Of a DNA stretch of 64,000 bases, positions 10,591 through 22,390 are shown in pieces (position 1 is the stretch's first letter; every line of letters starts with the position of its first letter). The notes under the pieces were generated by a model. That model ran no database searches. It worked only from the letters and a program-made list of their open reading frames with translations, and was not told the DNA's origin. The stretch covers positions 55,434,610-55,498,609 of the forward strand of contig CAMTDV010000013.1 of the NCBI GenBank assembly GCA_947069175.1, written 5' to 3'. This stretch comes from Scalesia atractyloides (taxonomy: Eukaryota > Streptophyta > Magnoliopsida > Asterales > Asteraceae). The translations under genes and the position numbers were made by a program.

Positions 10591-11725
10591 GCTAGAGACC
10601 CTTAGGCACGTTCATGAGGGATTAACGGGAGGTTACCACGGTCCCCACGTTACTGCCCAAAAATTTTTCGATTATGGTTTCTATTGGCCTTCGGTAGTTA
10701 AGGATGCTTTAGAGTTTTTTAGAAGATGTGAGGCATGCCAACGTACTAGCAGTAACTCATCCAAGGATGAGATGCCCTAAAATCCAATCCAAATTCTTGA
10801 AATCTTTGATGTGTGGGGCATCGACTTCATGGGATCTTTCCCCGTCTCTAGTGTGAATACGTACATCCTCATGGCAAGAGTTTTTGTTTCTAAGTAGGTT
10901 GAGGCTCAAGCTTTACCTACAAATGATGCTCGAGTGGGAGTGAGATTCCGCAAATATTTGTTCACAATTTCGGTACACCGCGAGCTATCATAAGTGACTG
11001 TGGCACCCACTTTTGCAATGCCGTGATGGAAAAGCATTAGCACGGTACAGGGACGCTCACCGTTTTCCACCGCTTACCACCCTCAAACTAGTGCTCAAGT
11101 CAAAATGCAAACAGAGGAGTGAAGAGGATCCTAGAGAAAATGGTAGGGCAGAGTAGAAGGGATTGGTCTGATAAGCTTGATGACGCATTGTGGGCGTTTC
11201 GAACCACCTACAAAACACCCTTAGGTACCACTCCGTTCATGATCGTTTACCACAAAGCTTGCCATCTTCTCGTGGAATTAGAGCACCATGCGTTTTAGGC
11301 TCTTAAACCGTCAATTTTGATCTTACCGAAGCGGCTAGGAAGCGTTTCTTCCAAATTAACGAGTTGGAAGAACTTAGGTATATGGTGTATGCACGTTCTT
11401 GGAACAAAAAAGAAAAAAAAAGGGAAAGCTTGCGTGACCGGAAGTTGAAGGGTTTGAAAGTTTAAGGCCGGCAACAAGGTTCTCTTATACAATCACGGTT
11501 GAAATTGTTTGGTGGAAAGTTTAAATCAAAGTGGACAAGGCCATACATAGTGAAGGAAGTGTTTCCGTATGGTACATCGGAATTGCAAAATGAAGCCGAC
11601 GGAAGTACATGAAAAGTGAATGGCCTAGGTTGAAACACTATTTAGGAGGGCCGATCGATCCCACCGAGACGGAGGAAACTCCCCTCAAAGTTCCTCCTCG
11701 CGTCACCGCATGGAGTCTTGAGTGA
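10571..11725 (+). pseudogene. Athila integrase
   Basis: The HHCC zinc domain is visible (HEGLTGGYHGPH, then RRCEACQR). Next come FDVWGIDFMGSFP with the first catalytic Asp near 10810 and a degraded second block (SDCGTHFCN near 10995). The third block follows AYHPQTSAQVK, where the expected Glu is Lys. The C-terminal part follows (WAFRTTYKTPLGTTPF; then NDTELVNGxRLK-like remnants). Multiple stops and frameshifts are present. The substitutions in the catalytic blocks would inactivate the enzyme even if the frames were open. Confidence 0.8.
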
Positions 11726-13107
11726 AAACTCAAGTGTATATTTTGTATATTTAGTGTTGGTTTTCATTTCGTGTTTTTGGGGTCATTGATGGTTGTTTTT
11801 GTAGTTTGTGTTTTGGATTTTTTTCTTGCGTATATTTGTAGGAATTCATCACCAACACGGAGCAAGAATCGACGATAAATTGGAGTTCAAGTAAGTTTTG
11901 AAAAGCATTTGGGGAGGTTTGGTTAAGAATTAAGAATTTTTCTAGGGCATGAATGCACAAATTTTAAGATACTTTTTCTTAAAAATGGACTCTCGCCACC
12001 CGCGAGAGGCACATCCTTCTTTATCGGGACCCGCCAAAGGCAAATTGACCCAGACCAACTTTTATAGCGCTGGGGGTGCGAGGGGATAAGCCTCATCTGT
12101 CGCGGCCCACGTGAGACCCCTAAAACGAAAACAACAGCTTTTATTCCCAATTGCTGCAGTTTTGCCCTAGTTTCTCACGTATCATTTCGATGACCAGCCA
12201 CTAAAACCCACTGAAATCACCAACATTTCCCCCCTACTACCACCCACATCTTACCATATCATCCCACAACTGAAACCCACCATAAATGTTTTATCTTTCA
12301 CTACTTAACACACATTTTCAAGGGTTTTTAGAGCTTTCAACCGAAATTCTAGTTCTTTAAGTTTAGATCAACTCCAAGGTATGTTTTCTTGCAATTTTTT
12401 TGTACTTAGTTTCTAGTAGTTCGGTTGCATGTTTAGGTGTCGGTTCTTGTTTAGGTCTAGTGTTAGGTTTTTTTTTATGTTCGAGGTTGGGGATGGGTCG
12501 GTTTGGGTTTAGGATGGTTGTGTTTTGCAGTTGGCTCAGTTTAGGAGTAGTTGAACATTGAGTTTGGGATTTGGGTTAGTGATATATGGTAAAATTTGAG
12601 TTTTGTACAGAATTTTAACTCGTTTACCACAGTTGACACATTAAATGTGTGAACTCTGGATTGATTTAGGACTGAATGCTGGATTTTTTAGGCACTTGGG
12701 TATTAATTGAGGACAATTAAAGTGTCGGGAGGAGGTAGTGCATATTGAGTCTAATTATGAGTCGTTCTAGTTTCGTTATTTATGTCTTCTGCCAATCTTG
12801 TCTTTTGCGTCTTGTTCGAGTCTTAGGTCATATTTAGGTTATGTTATGCCTTTATGGATTAAATACTACTCGCCCGTACTCAATCTCCATTCGGGCAAGG
12901 TTTGGTTTAAAATTGGTATTGTTGCTAACGGTCACCCAAATGTATTTTGTACATTTTATTTTTCGATAACGACGGCCAAGGAAATGCTATACGCTCATTT
13001 CCTTTTGTAATTGTGTAAAAAATTATAAAATAAAAAAATACCAAATATAGCTTGTGTTTCTGATGGTCTGTTGTCCTTTGCCTTGTTAGATTGAATTGTT
13101 TTAAACG
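11726..13107 (+). other. Athila spacer between pol and third ORF
   Basis: About 1.4 kb without a recognisable coding region. It contains a CGCGAGAGG-rich patch at 11985-12090, with similar CTCGCGGGTGG sequence in the 3' LTR at 24100. It also has pyrimidine-rich runs. A spacer of this kind is usual in Athila elements. Confidence 0.6.
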
Positions 13108-14297
13108 ATGTCAGGTGATGGATCGTTGAGCTGGCCCGATAAGAAGAAAAGGGGTCCCACTACGCATCCGCAAAGGGACCCGACTGAAAAACAGACTCCG
13201 CTAGGTTTAAATAAAAGAATAATCAAATATCATGCGGATCCGGTCATTCCTCATGGGAGGAATATGAGGTTTAAGGGTAGCCCATTGTTGCAGTTTGATC
13301 TCGATTAGAAGGAGTACGGGAGGTTGAGTGATGTGATTCAGGTAGATCTGCTATTGTTCAGGAGGATAGAATGGGACTTGATGGATCATCTGGTCAGAGG
13401 GACAGGATTGAGTTTTTGTTGGGAAACAAGTTCAGGGTTGCGTTAGACTGTGATGCTCGACAGTATAAAGAATTAACTTTGGAGTTTCATGCTACCTTTG
13501 AGTACAAGCAAGGTAATTATGGGCAGCATGATGCAATATAATTTGCTTTGTGTAGGAAGGTTTACGAGATGACTATGCCTCAGTTTATGGTTGCTACACA
13601 GTTTTATACTCAGCAAGAGGTAAAGTCACATGAGTTTTTCACTAGTCTAAGGGGTGTGTTTGTGAAGAAACATCTGTACATTTTGCAAAAGGAGGAGTAA
13701 GCGAGGTTTTGGAGTACTATTTCCACCGCCCCATTCTTGGCCAATTTAGTATCTTTAGATATTATTGATCCAGTATACAGGTTTTTGCATAGAATTTTGG
13801 CGGCTACTCTGGTGGGTCGAGGTCAAGGGATAATAAGGTGAATCATGTTAGCTTGTTTTGTCTGATGTGTATGGTTGAGCAGAGGCCACCAAATGTGGCC
13901 AGTGTGTTTGCTTGGTCAATGTAGAGGCTTTTGAGAGGTGGTCCTGGGGCGCGTATTTATTGTGGCCCATATGTGACGAGGATTGCTAAGAGTTTGGGTG
14001 TGTTTGATAGGTATGAGGAGGATACATTGAGAAATGGGAGACCTCCGTGTTTGATCGGTGTTAAGGAGTTACAAGCTTCGGGTATTTTGACACTGACTTA
14101 GCCGGCTACTTGAGAGCCAGTTAGGTCCGGTCCACAGGTTCAGCCACCACCCGGTTCTTATGCTGCAACAACTGTGTAGTCTACAATTCCTATGGTCCAG
14201 CCTCGACCTGATCCACTAACGTTAGGCTCACTTTATGATCGGATGGAGACTTGTTTTGGTCAGATGCATGGGTATATGGAGGAGCAGTATGGTAGTG
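13108..14297 (+). pseudogene. Athila third ORF, N-terminal part (split by element D)
   Basis: Starts MSGDGSLSWPDKKKRG with a Lys/Arg-rich N-terminus. With several frameshifts it continues through a conserved region visible as ARQYKELTLEFHATFEYK, VYEMTMPQF, EFFTSLRGVF, then RFLHRILAATLVGRGQG. These resemble the extra protein of Athila elements, called ORF1-like or env-like in the literature. I see no signal peptide or membrane segment. Function is unknown. A Pro/Gln-rich segment (PQVQPPPGSY near 14130) precedes the insertion of D at 14297. Reading continues in frame at 22194. Confidence 0.75.
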
Positions 14298-14756
14298 TGA
14301 GAGAGGGGATCGGCTCTCCTCCAATGAGCACCGGACTCATCTGACTCAGTTAACAGAGGCGGAATTCATTGTTAGCGAGTTGGACAAACAAACAATAAAG
14401 ATACACTCCTTAAACGCCTTGAATTGTATTGATAAACGTGAATAGTTATAGAATGCGTAAACAGTTTGACAGGGCTTCGCCTTACACTCCAACAGATTAG
14501 ATATTTGACACAACACTCAAGCTCCTCTATTTATAGGTCAACATGACTAGCACAGGAGGAGTGTGTGTGTGTGTGACTTGTCGAGTGATGCCCGTACGAG
14601 TGACAAAGTGTCACTCGTACGAGCCATGATGCTCACTCGTACGAGCCATGAACAAAACTAATAAATCATATATATACAAACAATGTTTGACATTCTAAGG
14701 CCTATATACATAAACAACATATCCTAGACGTAGGCAATAGACATTATGCACCAACA
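14298..14756 (-). repeat. Element D 3' LTR
   Basis: 459 bp, starting TGTTGGTGCATAATG on the minus strand at 14756 and ending at the Athila junction. It carries a TATA box (plus-strand TATTTATA at 14528-14535) and two copies of the CTCGTACGAG core. It is homologous to both LTRs of element G. Confidence 0.93.
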
Positions 14757-14768
14757 AACTCCCCCTTA
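14757..14768 (-). promoter_or_regulatory. Polypurine tract of element D
   Basis: The minus strand reads TAAGGGGGAGTT immediately before the 3' LTR. This is the expected primer site for plus-strand DNA synthesis. Confidence 0.85.
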
Positions 14769-14844
14769 GATGTTGTCGCAGTCTTGGATAGTATTAAAAA
14801 ACTTCTTCAATGATTTGACAGTTAACATCTAAACTGAAAGCGCT

Positions 14845-17800
14845 TTAGCGACACAATTCACGTACGCTCTTTAATCCTCTCCTCATTCTTCTCTTTCTTT
14901 CGTTTCTCAATCTCCTCCAGCTTCCTCCAAGAAGTGTTCCATGTTGTTCCTGAGTGTATATCATTAGCATAACATATATTAACAATCTTCTTGAACTGGA
15001 GAGCTTGTTATTTGTCTTTCTCTTCGAAACTAATCTTGTTATAGAACAAGCATTCAATATCCTTCTTTGAAAATTAACTAGCCACATCGGGTCCAATACT
15101 CGAATGCCATGACATAGACTATATATACATTTGTGTGCTATGATGGCTTTGGATAATTCCTTGGTAATCTTCCAAGAATCATCATCTGGATGGACATAAA
15201 TAACACCTTCACCTGTACTTGAATCATAGTTCCACCATTTGAAGATCTTGAAGAAATCATGTTCCATCTTGATTAGAGGCATATTTTTCACAACTTTCAG
15301 CCTCTTTTACGATCAACGGCACATCTTTTTCTTTTGTTACTGGATTGATCTTCGTGATTCTCTTAGGGATATGAGGCTTTCAGTGTATATATCCATGAAT
15401 AGCTTCAAGCTTGATCAGTTTCCACAGCCGCTGGTCATGAGATTTCATCTTCAAATTAATCATCTCGGTTTGAACAAGCTCTTTGATATCCCAGAACGAC
15501 ATGGTCTTAATGTCACTTAAGTATCAAAAATACTGGATCCCATATTCCCGTTTAATCGCATAAACATTCAGCTCTTCGATCCATCCTAAGCTTATAATAT
15601 CCCCTAAAGAAATGTTAGCATCACGCGTAAAAAATACTAAGGGACGTTTGAATTTTCATTCAGATGGTACTTCTTTAAACCACAGCTTCCTCATTTCAGC
15701 ATTATCTTCTGCAGATAATCGTTGAGGAACGGTTCCTTGTTTGACAGCCTCTTCAACTTTGTGCTTCAGAAGATCATCATTTTTGGCTGCAAACAGTTCA
15801 CTGAAAGTTGGGGAGTCATCTGTACCCTTGTCGGCAATATTTGTATCATCGTCATCAGAATCATCCTGCACGACAACTTTATCATACTCATGTGCATCAA
15901 CAACATGTTCGAAGACATAATCAACAGGCTTGAAAGCACTGATATCATTAAGCTCTTCTTCAAAATCAAACACAAAATCTTCTTTGTCCATGCCTAACAT
16001 TTGAGCAATCACTTCGTTTGTGTAGCTATGGACAAACTCACCTTCCTCCACATCATGCTCTAAATACCATATCTTCGGTTTGGGCACGATAGGAACAGTA
16101 GACATTTCGGTCACGATGAAGACTCCTGCTTGCTTAGCATCTTTAGAGCGCTCATACTTTCCCTGATCTTTACCTCCTTCCTTTTGATTTGTAGTATCAT
16201 CTAAGTACATAGAACAATCGATATCATCATTCAAATTAGATTCTGTTACAAGGATACCTGAACCACCTAAATTGTCATCATCACCACCATCACTGTCATC
16301 ATCAGACTTATCAGAAAATATGTCATCAATATCGTCCAAGTCTTCTTTTTCTTTCTCAGGATCTTCAACAAACTCATCTACCTCGGCTTCTATTTCTTTC
16401 TCCAACTTTCTCTTATTGAGCCACTCGATGTTTAGCTAAAAGATTCGACATATCAATTTTAACATCCTTAGGCTTTCCAACCAACAAAAACTTCTTCAAA
16501 ACTGCATACACCACCACCTCAAAAGATACTTGCACAGATTCAGCTTCTAGCTCAATTATGTCAATCACGGGATCCTCACCAACCTTAGCCTTACCCTTGA
16601 CCTGAGCGTCAAATAATTCTTTGGTAATGCGTTCTCACTCGGCAACCTTTTCTCTGGCCTCTGCTTTCTCTATCTCATCAATCTCAGTAGCTAAATTGAT
16701 TCCGAGTTTCTTCGTGATAATTTTCTCGAATAAGCTCATCTTTCTCTGATTTCTGAGACGTTCTTCATCATATTCTGCCATGCGATTTCTCAAACATTCA
16801 TTCCCAGAGACGATACTTGCCAAAATAGCCTCTAGCTGTTGTTTCCTTGCATTAAGCCCATAGATTTGCTCTTATAGCTCGGCAATCCTGACACTGTTCA
16901 GCATTACTTGTTTCTCTAGCTCTTCAATGTGTGAATCGTTGAACATGTCTACCGAGAAATCTTCCCCCTAGTATATCACCAAAATCAAGTCAAAATCAAA
17001 CTGGGTTGAGACTAAGACGGTTGATCTTGAGGGGTAGGTTGTGGTATTTGTTGAGGTGGTGGAGATGGTGGTGCTTGTGGAGTTGGTTGAGGAGATGGTG
17101 ATGGTGGTGGTTGAGAAGTCGATTCACCAGTGTCTTCTGCAGCAACTTTATTTGCACTTTTCTTTTAGATTTGTCTTTTGGAGAATCAGTGCTTCTAATT
17201 GCTGGTCTCTTGAGACATCTAGAAGGTTTCTTATAAGTTTTGCGAACAGGGGTATCGCTATCGGAACCCGAAGGTAAATACGTTGTATCATCTTCCCCTG
17301 TTTCTTTTCTTTTCTTCTCCTCTGCTTTTCTTTTAAGTTCAGCCAAGCGTTCAAGATCTCTTTCTTTAGCTCTTTCTCTCTCACCAGCATCCTATCAGCA
17401 GCCATAGTTTCAACATTTTCTTGAGGAGGATACTTCTTCAACTATCTCTTCTTGTTCTCCGAATGCTTCTCGTTCAATATCAGCAGCCATAGTTTCAACA
17501 TTTTCTTCCGGCTCTGATTCATCGATCAACCTCATGCTTTCAGATGCACGTTGTTTCTTTTTAGGGGCATTGGAGGAAGATGTGGACGTTTGCTTTTTTT
17601 CGTCCCCTTACCCCCTTTTTATCATCTTTAGAGAACCACACGCTTCTCTTCGCAACATAATCATCCAACGCTTCCAGCTCCTCATCTTCGTCTCCATTGT
17701 CGTCTTTCCTCCACTTCCCTTTTGGCGGTGCCACATAATATTTATCAAGAATAGCCCCGAAGACAGGCTTGGCATTTGGGAAGGCTTTAATATGCAGATT

Positions 17801-18476
17801 CATCTTCTTCAAAGTTGACGCATCCATATGTTCCAGCTTCAAAATATCATCTTTCTTTTTCTTCAAGTTTGGATATAATTGGTCGAGCAACATTTGAACA
17901 AAACGCGGATATTGCAAAAACTTCTCGTGTTGAATATTTTAGACCATTTGGGAGAAGTCACTCTCGAGAAACTGTAAGGCAAGTTCAGAATAAATGTAGT
18001 GATCATGCACATCGATAATCAATTAGATCATCAAATCCGCCCTTTCGGTGACTGAGAGTATGAATAACACAGTGTGTTATATACCGAAATGGAGCACTAA
18101 GGTTTGCCTTTTTGAAAGGAGTTGCATTAACAAATCTAGCATAACCCATCCTGTAGAAACACCCTTTAACCATATATTCACAGAAACCATCTTCGTGATC
18201 GTCTTCCGTGATCTTGACTTGAATATCTTTGTCATCAATCCTTATGGCCGATAAAATGGGGTTCTCTTCTTCATCAAATTCAGCAGTATTCCAAATATAC
18301 ACAACATGAGAACGATAAGCTGTGTGACGATCAGTGAGAGCTTTGGTGATCGGAAGATGGCTCAAAAAATCTAATACTTCTAGGTAAGCTGCGATTTCAG
18401 GAATATTCTCATCCAAAAGACAAATGATGTTGTGAAATGGAGAAATGATGACTTCTTGATCTGCAACCATAGACAT
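14845..18476 (-). pseudogene. Element D extra ORF downstream of pol (Sirevirus additional ORF, function unknown)
   Basis: About 1,100 codons in broken frames. The probable start ATG is at 18476 (MSMVADQEV), leading into the domain SPFHNIICLLDENIPEIAAY. This domain runs to about 17560, with QMLLDQLYPNLKKKK and NAKPVFGAILDKYY. Next come a Lys-rich segment, a Pro-rich segment near 17040-17130, a coiled coil (16635-16930), an acidic stretch (15656-16405), and a C-terminal domain containing IRVLDPMWLVNF (14845-15291). The order and sequence match the extra ORF of element G. Such ORFs are often called env-like, but I see no signal peptide or membrane helix, so that label is doubtful. Confidence 0.8.
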
Positions 18477-18485
18477 TTTAAACAC

Positions 18486-19260
18486 TTAGAATTTTTTTTC
18501 CAAAATTTCAACTCTTAGTCACTCGTACAAGTCATCCTTCATACGAGTCATATACTTAGACAAGAAATTACGTCTGAGTCAAAACCCCACTCGTACGAGT
18601 CACTACTTCGTATGAATGAATAAAATACTTAACAAATTTCAAGGGTTTTGAACAAACTTCCTCGTACGACTGAAGCTTCGTACGAGCTACAAGAAATAAA
18701 CGTTTAAGAACCTACTCATACGAACGATCACTCGTACAAGTGAATATGATAAAACGACATTTGAAATCCTCGCTCGTACGAGTGATGATTCGTACGAGTA
18801 ACGAATCGCAAGAAATAACACCTAATCAAACCGAACCTAAAACATGTAGATTTTAACAAATTGAAGGTTGATTTATAGGTTAACAGGTCGATTTTAACAA
18901 TTTTGAGTTAAATTTTATATTTTAACAGTCCGATTACCCTAAATCTACGTTTTATGTCCTTTTGTTCCACTTTTGCCATTATAACGGCTCAAAACAAGCA
19001 TTAGTACCTTGCCTGTTGAAAGAGGTGTGCAAATCAACCTCCCAAAGTATAGATACGTAATGTAGATCAAGAAAAAGAGTGACAAGAACTGATTCGCACA
19101 GAGTATGCTCTCAATCACACAAAGTCAAAGTGTAACTCGTGCAAATGAGTAAGCCTTTTATCTCATTCAGGGTTCACTCGTACGAGTCATGCTTCACACG
19201 AATGAAGTCTTTTGTCACTCGTACGAGTCAATGTGTCACTCGTATGAGTCAATTCTTATA
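18486..19260 (-). repeat. Spacer rich in the palindrome ACTCGTACGAGT (element D)
   Basis: Exact 12-bp palindromes at 18589-18600, 19176-19187 and 19217-19228, plus many variants such as TTCGTACGAGT and ACTCGTATGAGT, are scattered through this non-coding stretch upstream of the extra ORF. The same motif clusters at the equivalent place in element G. Confidence 0.85.
18867..18879 (-). promoter_or_regulatory. Conserved TATA-like site upstream of the extra ORF (element D)
   Basis: The minus strand reads CCTATAAATCAAC, identical over 13 bp to 39531-39543 in element G, while the flanks differ. It lies about 390 bp before the extra ORF start. An internal promoter is an inference. Confidence 0.4.
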
Positions 19261-20830
19261 CACTTTGTTAATCTTTTTGATTTTTTATAAAATTTTATGT
19301 GTTTTTATAACCCACTTAGTTAACCAAGTCCAACTTAATGACCCTGGGTCTCCGATTTGCCTACCAAGGCCAAGTTAATGACCTTGGTTGACCATGTTTG
19401 ACCAAAAAAGATTTATTATAAAATGTAAGGTTTCAAATTAATGAACTTTGTTGACGTTTTAGGATATTGTTTCTTTTCTAAATAGCTCCCAGCCCGTGCT
19501 CTTCAGCTTTCCTCCAGCGACTGTCGCTTTGACTTGGACTAACGGTATATTCATCATCCGTAGACTAAACTCTAAGATAGAATGCTAAAGGTAAATTGAA
19601 ATTTTTTTTGCGATTTTTCAGAAAAGAAAGAACAAGAAAAGATGTATTTACATACACATTTTTTGAGCTTTATGTTTAAATGATCATATCAAATATTTAG
19701 ACAAATCACAAGTACCGTTGATCTTGATAGTAACTTTAAGTTCTTAAAAAATTTACCTAGATTTGCAATATACTTATCCACTTAAACCTCTACACGTTTC
19801 TCAATTGTTTCAAGATATGTTTAGGTAATATTAAGGAACATGAAGTAACTGTGTTTCTCATCTCAGAATATACTCCCGTATCAAAATTCCCAGAATATTA
19901 TTTCACAGGTGAATATATCTAACTGATATCTGTAAACGGGGTGAATTGTGAGACCTTGAGAGCTCAGGTTAGTATTTCCATACAGACAAAGAGATGAAGG
20001 CTCGAATTCGGTGGTGTTCCATCAAGGAATCTTTTGAACTGCAGATGTCGTAAATGTTTATGACATATTCATTTTTTGTGTAGCTATTGTAGGCGAATAA
20101 CGTGGAAAGTATTATACCATTTCTAGGTCATTGCCGACGCAAAATCAAAAGAGCTTAGATAATACTCCAGATATCGATTAAGTATAAAGACCTAGTATCG
20201 CAAAATCTGGCATTCTCTCAAACGAAATTTCAGAGTACTAAGTCCATATATCCGAGAGATGTCGACCCACAAGTTACTCAGTTTTTCTTTTAGGTTTATA
20301 TCTTGAAGAACAATTTACTGAACGAGTGAAGCCTTTTGGCACTCCTTAGTAAGATCTGTTTAATTACCTGTTTAAACATTCCATATCTTTAACATACTGT
20401 GATTTTCAACTGATGTAATATGATTACCCCTTTTTCACAAAAACTCTTTTTAACTTTTAATGTTTTTGAATTTTCCACAACTTTTCTCCCCTAAAATCAA
20501 AACCATATTTTTGGTTTTTAGTTTTTTGAAGAAAATATATTTACAGAAAAACATGTAATACCGATGAGAATCATGTCAAGTCCTCGTCATCCTCAAATTC
20601 AACCGAATGTATATCCCCTGATGTCAGATTTCTTAAACCATTCAATTCTAAAAGATTTTTAATCTTGATTGATCAAATGCTTTGGTGTAAAAATCTACTT
20701 TTTGGTCATTAGTATGGATTTTTTCAATTCTAACCAACTTTTTCTCGTAGCAGTCATGGATAAAGTGGTGTCGAATCTCAATATGTTTAGTACGTGAGTG
20801 TTGAACAAGATTTTTGGTGATATCAATAGC
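19261..20830 (-). other. Element D spacer between RNase H and extra ORF
   Basis: Non-coding. It aligns by eye, reverse complemented, with about 35000-35129 plus 37984-39150 of element G. The site at 20388-20392 is the unoccupied equivalent of the solo-LTR insertion point in G. No ORF of note. Confidence 0.7.
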
Positions 20831-21226
20831 CGCCTTGTTATCTACCTAAATTGGCGTATCAAAAAATTGCAGTATGTAGTCTCTCATCTGCTGTTGTATC
20901 TAGAGTATCTGAGCAAAACAACTGGATGCTGAAACATATTCAGCCTCACATGTAGAAAGAGCGATCGCGGTCTGCTTCTTGTATTGCCATGTTACCAAAC
21001 GAGTTCCGAAGAACTGGCAACCAGCCGTAGTAGATTTGGCATTAAGCTTGCAGCAGCCGAAATTAGAATCCGAGTAACCCGCAAGGTTGAAGTCGTCATA
21101 TCGAGGATACCACAAGCCGGTGCGTGGAAATCCTTTCAAGTATCGCATGATTCGTTTGACGGCTAACAAGTGCGAATCCCTGGGATTGGACTGATAACGA
21201 GCGCATAGGCATGTTGGATACATCAT
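20830..21226 (-). pseudogene. Element D RNase H
   Basis: The Copia RNase H domain follows RT. It shows GYSDSNFGCCKLNAKSTTAG with the first acidic residue, CQFFGTRLVTWQYKKQTAIA and LSTCEAEYVSASS with the conserved Glu. The open frame stops at about 20900. The last segment, with the downstream Asp and the end of pol, continues in another frame to about 20830. The equivalent region of element G has a longer open frame. Confidence 0.85.
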
Positions 21227-21232
21227 ATCAGG

Positions 21233-21740
21233 TCACGAAGCTGTAAGATACATCAAGGATCCGATCATGAAGCGATATAATGTTTCATCAACTTTGACTC
21301 CATGAGCATCTAGACAAATGCCGTGATTTGGAGCTAATGAAGTTGATGCTCGCGCAGTACCTGACATGTGAAATTTCTCTAACACGTCATGAACATAAAT
21401 CGTCTGATGAATGAAGATACCATCAGGCAATTGCTCAACCTGAAGAGCTAAAAAGAACTTCATCTCCCCCATAGTACTCATTTCGAATTTCTTCTTCATG
21501 ACTTCTTCGAAGTCTTTACACAGCTTATCATTTGTCAATCCAAAGATGATATCATCCACATATATTTGTACCAAAATCAGATGACCATCTACTTCCTTTG
21601 TGAAAGCCGTTGTCAAGAAGATGACTTGAAAGCGTTTCATACCAAGCTCTCGGGGCTTGATGTAGACCATATAAAGCTTTGTTCAGAAGGTAGACTTTAT
21701 CCTTATGTATTGGATCAACAAACCCCGGTGGTTGGCTACC
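21233..21740 (-). pseudogene. Element D reverse transcriptase, N-terminal half deleted
   Basis: RT begins abruptly at QPPGFVDPIHKDKVYLLN right against the 5' LTR. It continues through ALYGLHQAPRAW to VQIYVDDIIFG, the YVDD active site. A connection segment follows (KFHMSGTARASTSLAPNHG, then YRFMIGSLMYLT). One frameshift lies near 21670. The first catalytic Asp and the fingers are lost with the deletion that also removed gag, protease and integrase. Confidence 0.88.
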
Positions 21741-21743
21741 ACT

Positions 21744-22188
21744 TGAGAGAGGGGATCAGCTCTCCTCCAATGAGCACCGGACTGATCTGACTCAGCTAAC
21801 AGAGGCGGAATTCATTGTTAGCGAGTTAGACAAACAAACAAGAAAGATATACTGCTTAAACGCCTTGAATTGTATTGATAAAAGAGAACAGTTACAGAAC
21901 GCGTAAACAGTTTGACAGGGCTTCACCTTACACTCCAACAGATCAGATATCTGACATAACACTCAAGCTCCTCTATTTATAGGTCGACATGACTCGTATA
22001 GGAAGAGTGTGTGTGTGTGTGTGTGTGACTCGTGTGAGTGATGCCTCGTACGAGTGATAAAGTGTCACTCGTACGAGCCATGAACAAAACTAATAAATAA
22101 TATATATACAAACGATGTTTGACATTCTAAGCCCTATATACATAAACAACATATCCAAGACGTAGGCAATAGACATTATGCACCAACA
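21744..22188 (-). repeat. Element D 5' LTR
   Basis: 445 bp, starting TGTTGGTGCATAATG at 22188 on the minus strand. The TATA box reads TATTTATA at 21974-21981 on the plus strand. A (GT)n run lies at about 22007-22026. The 3' end is joined directly to RT with no PBS between. Confidence 0.92.
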
Positions 22189-22193
22189 TAGTA

Positions 22194-22390
22194 TTAGGCA
22201 ATATATGGATGAGAGTAGGTGGAGTCACGAGGCAGGTCAGAAACGGTTGGAGGATGGTATGAGGTATATGATGGAAAATTTGAACTTGGGTGTTCCGTCT
22301 TACTTTCAGCAGCCAGCTCAGCCAGGACCGAGTGGAATGGAAGGTGTTTAGCATTATCAGGAGTTTGGTAGTGATGAAGAAGATGACTAG
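22194..22390 (+). pseudogene. Athila third ORF, C-terminal part
   Basis: The reading frame that stops at 14297 resumes here, giving IRQYMDESRWSHEAGQKRLE. It then runs through a Gln/Pro-rich segment to an in-frame TAG at 22349. Reading past that stop gives an acidic end (SDEEDD) and a second stop at 22388. The single early stop looks like a point mutation. The continuity shows that element D is an insertion into a once-open ORF. Confidence 0.75.

Larger units (their letters stand above)
7910..14297 (+). mobile_element. Athila-type Ty3/gypsy element, left part (gag end, pol, third ORF)
   Basis: Plus-strand order is the gag C-terminus, protease, RT, RNase H, integrase, a long spacer, then an extra ORF. 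This is the Athila layout (RT before integrase defines Ty3/gypsy, and a third ORF after pol is known for Athila). The 5' LTR and most of gag lie beyond Copia B. The element resumes at 22189 after the element D insertion. All ORFs are degenerate. Confidence 0.85.
14298..22188 (-). mobile_element. Element D: Sirevirus-type Ty1/copia, internal deletion derivative
   Basis: LTRs at 14298-14756 (3') and 21744-22188 (5') lie in direct orientation on the minus strand. Flanks TAGTG (14293-14297) and TAGTA (22189-22193) are a 5-bp target duplication with one change. Removing D and one TAGT restores an open reading frame through the Athila third ORF. Inside, from the 5' end, the 5' LTR abuts RT directly. 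PBS, leader, gag, protease, integrase and the first half of RT are gone. RNase H, a long spacer, the extra ORF and the PPT remain. The element could move only with all proteins and a PBS supplied, so it is dead. Confidence 0.9.

Noticed and set aside
17041..17277. Val-rich plus-strand ORF and His-rich minus-strand ORF
   Set aside because: Both are wrong-frame readings of the Pro-rich CCA/CAA linker of the extra ORF.
14845..18476. Calling the extra ORF a retroviral envelope
   Set aside because: No signal peptide, membrane helix or Cys-rich ectodomain is visible; position after pol alone does not justify the name.
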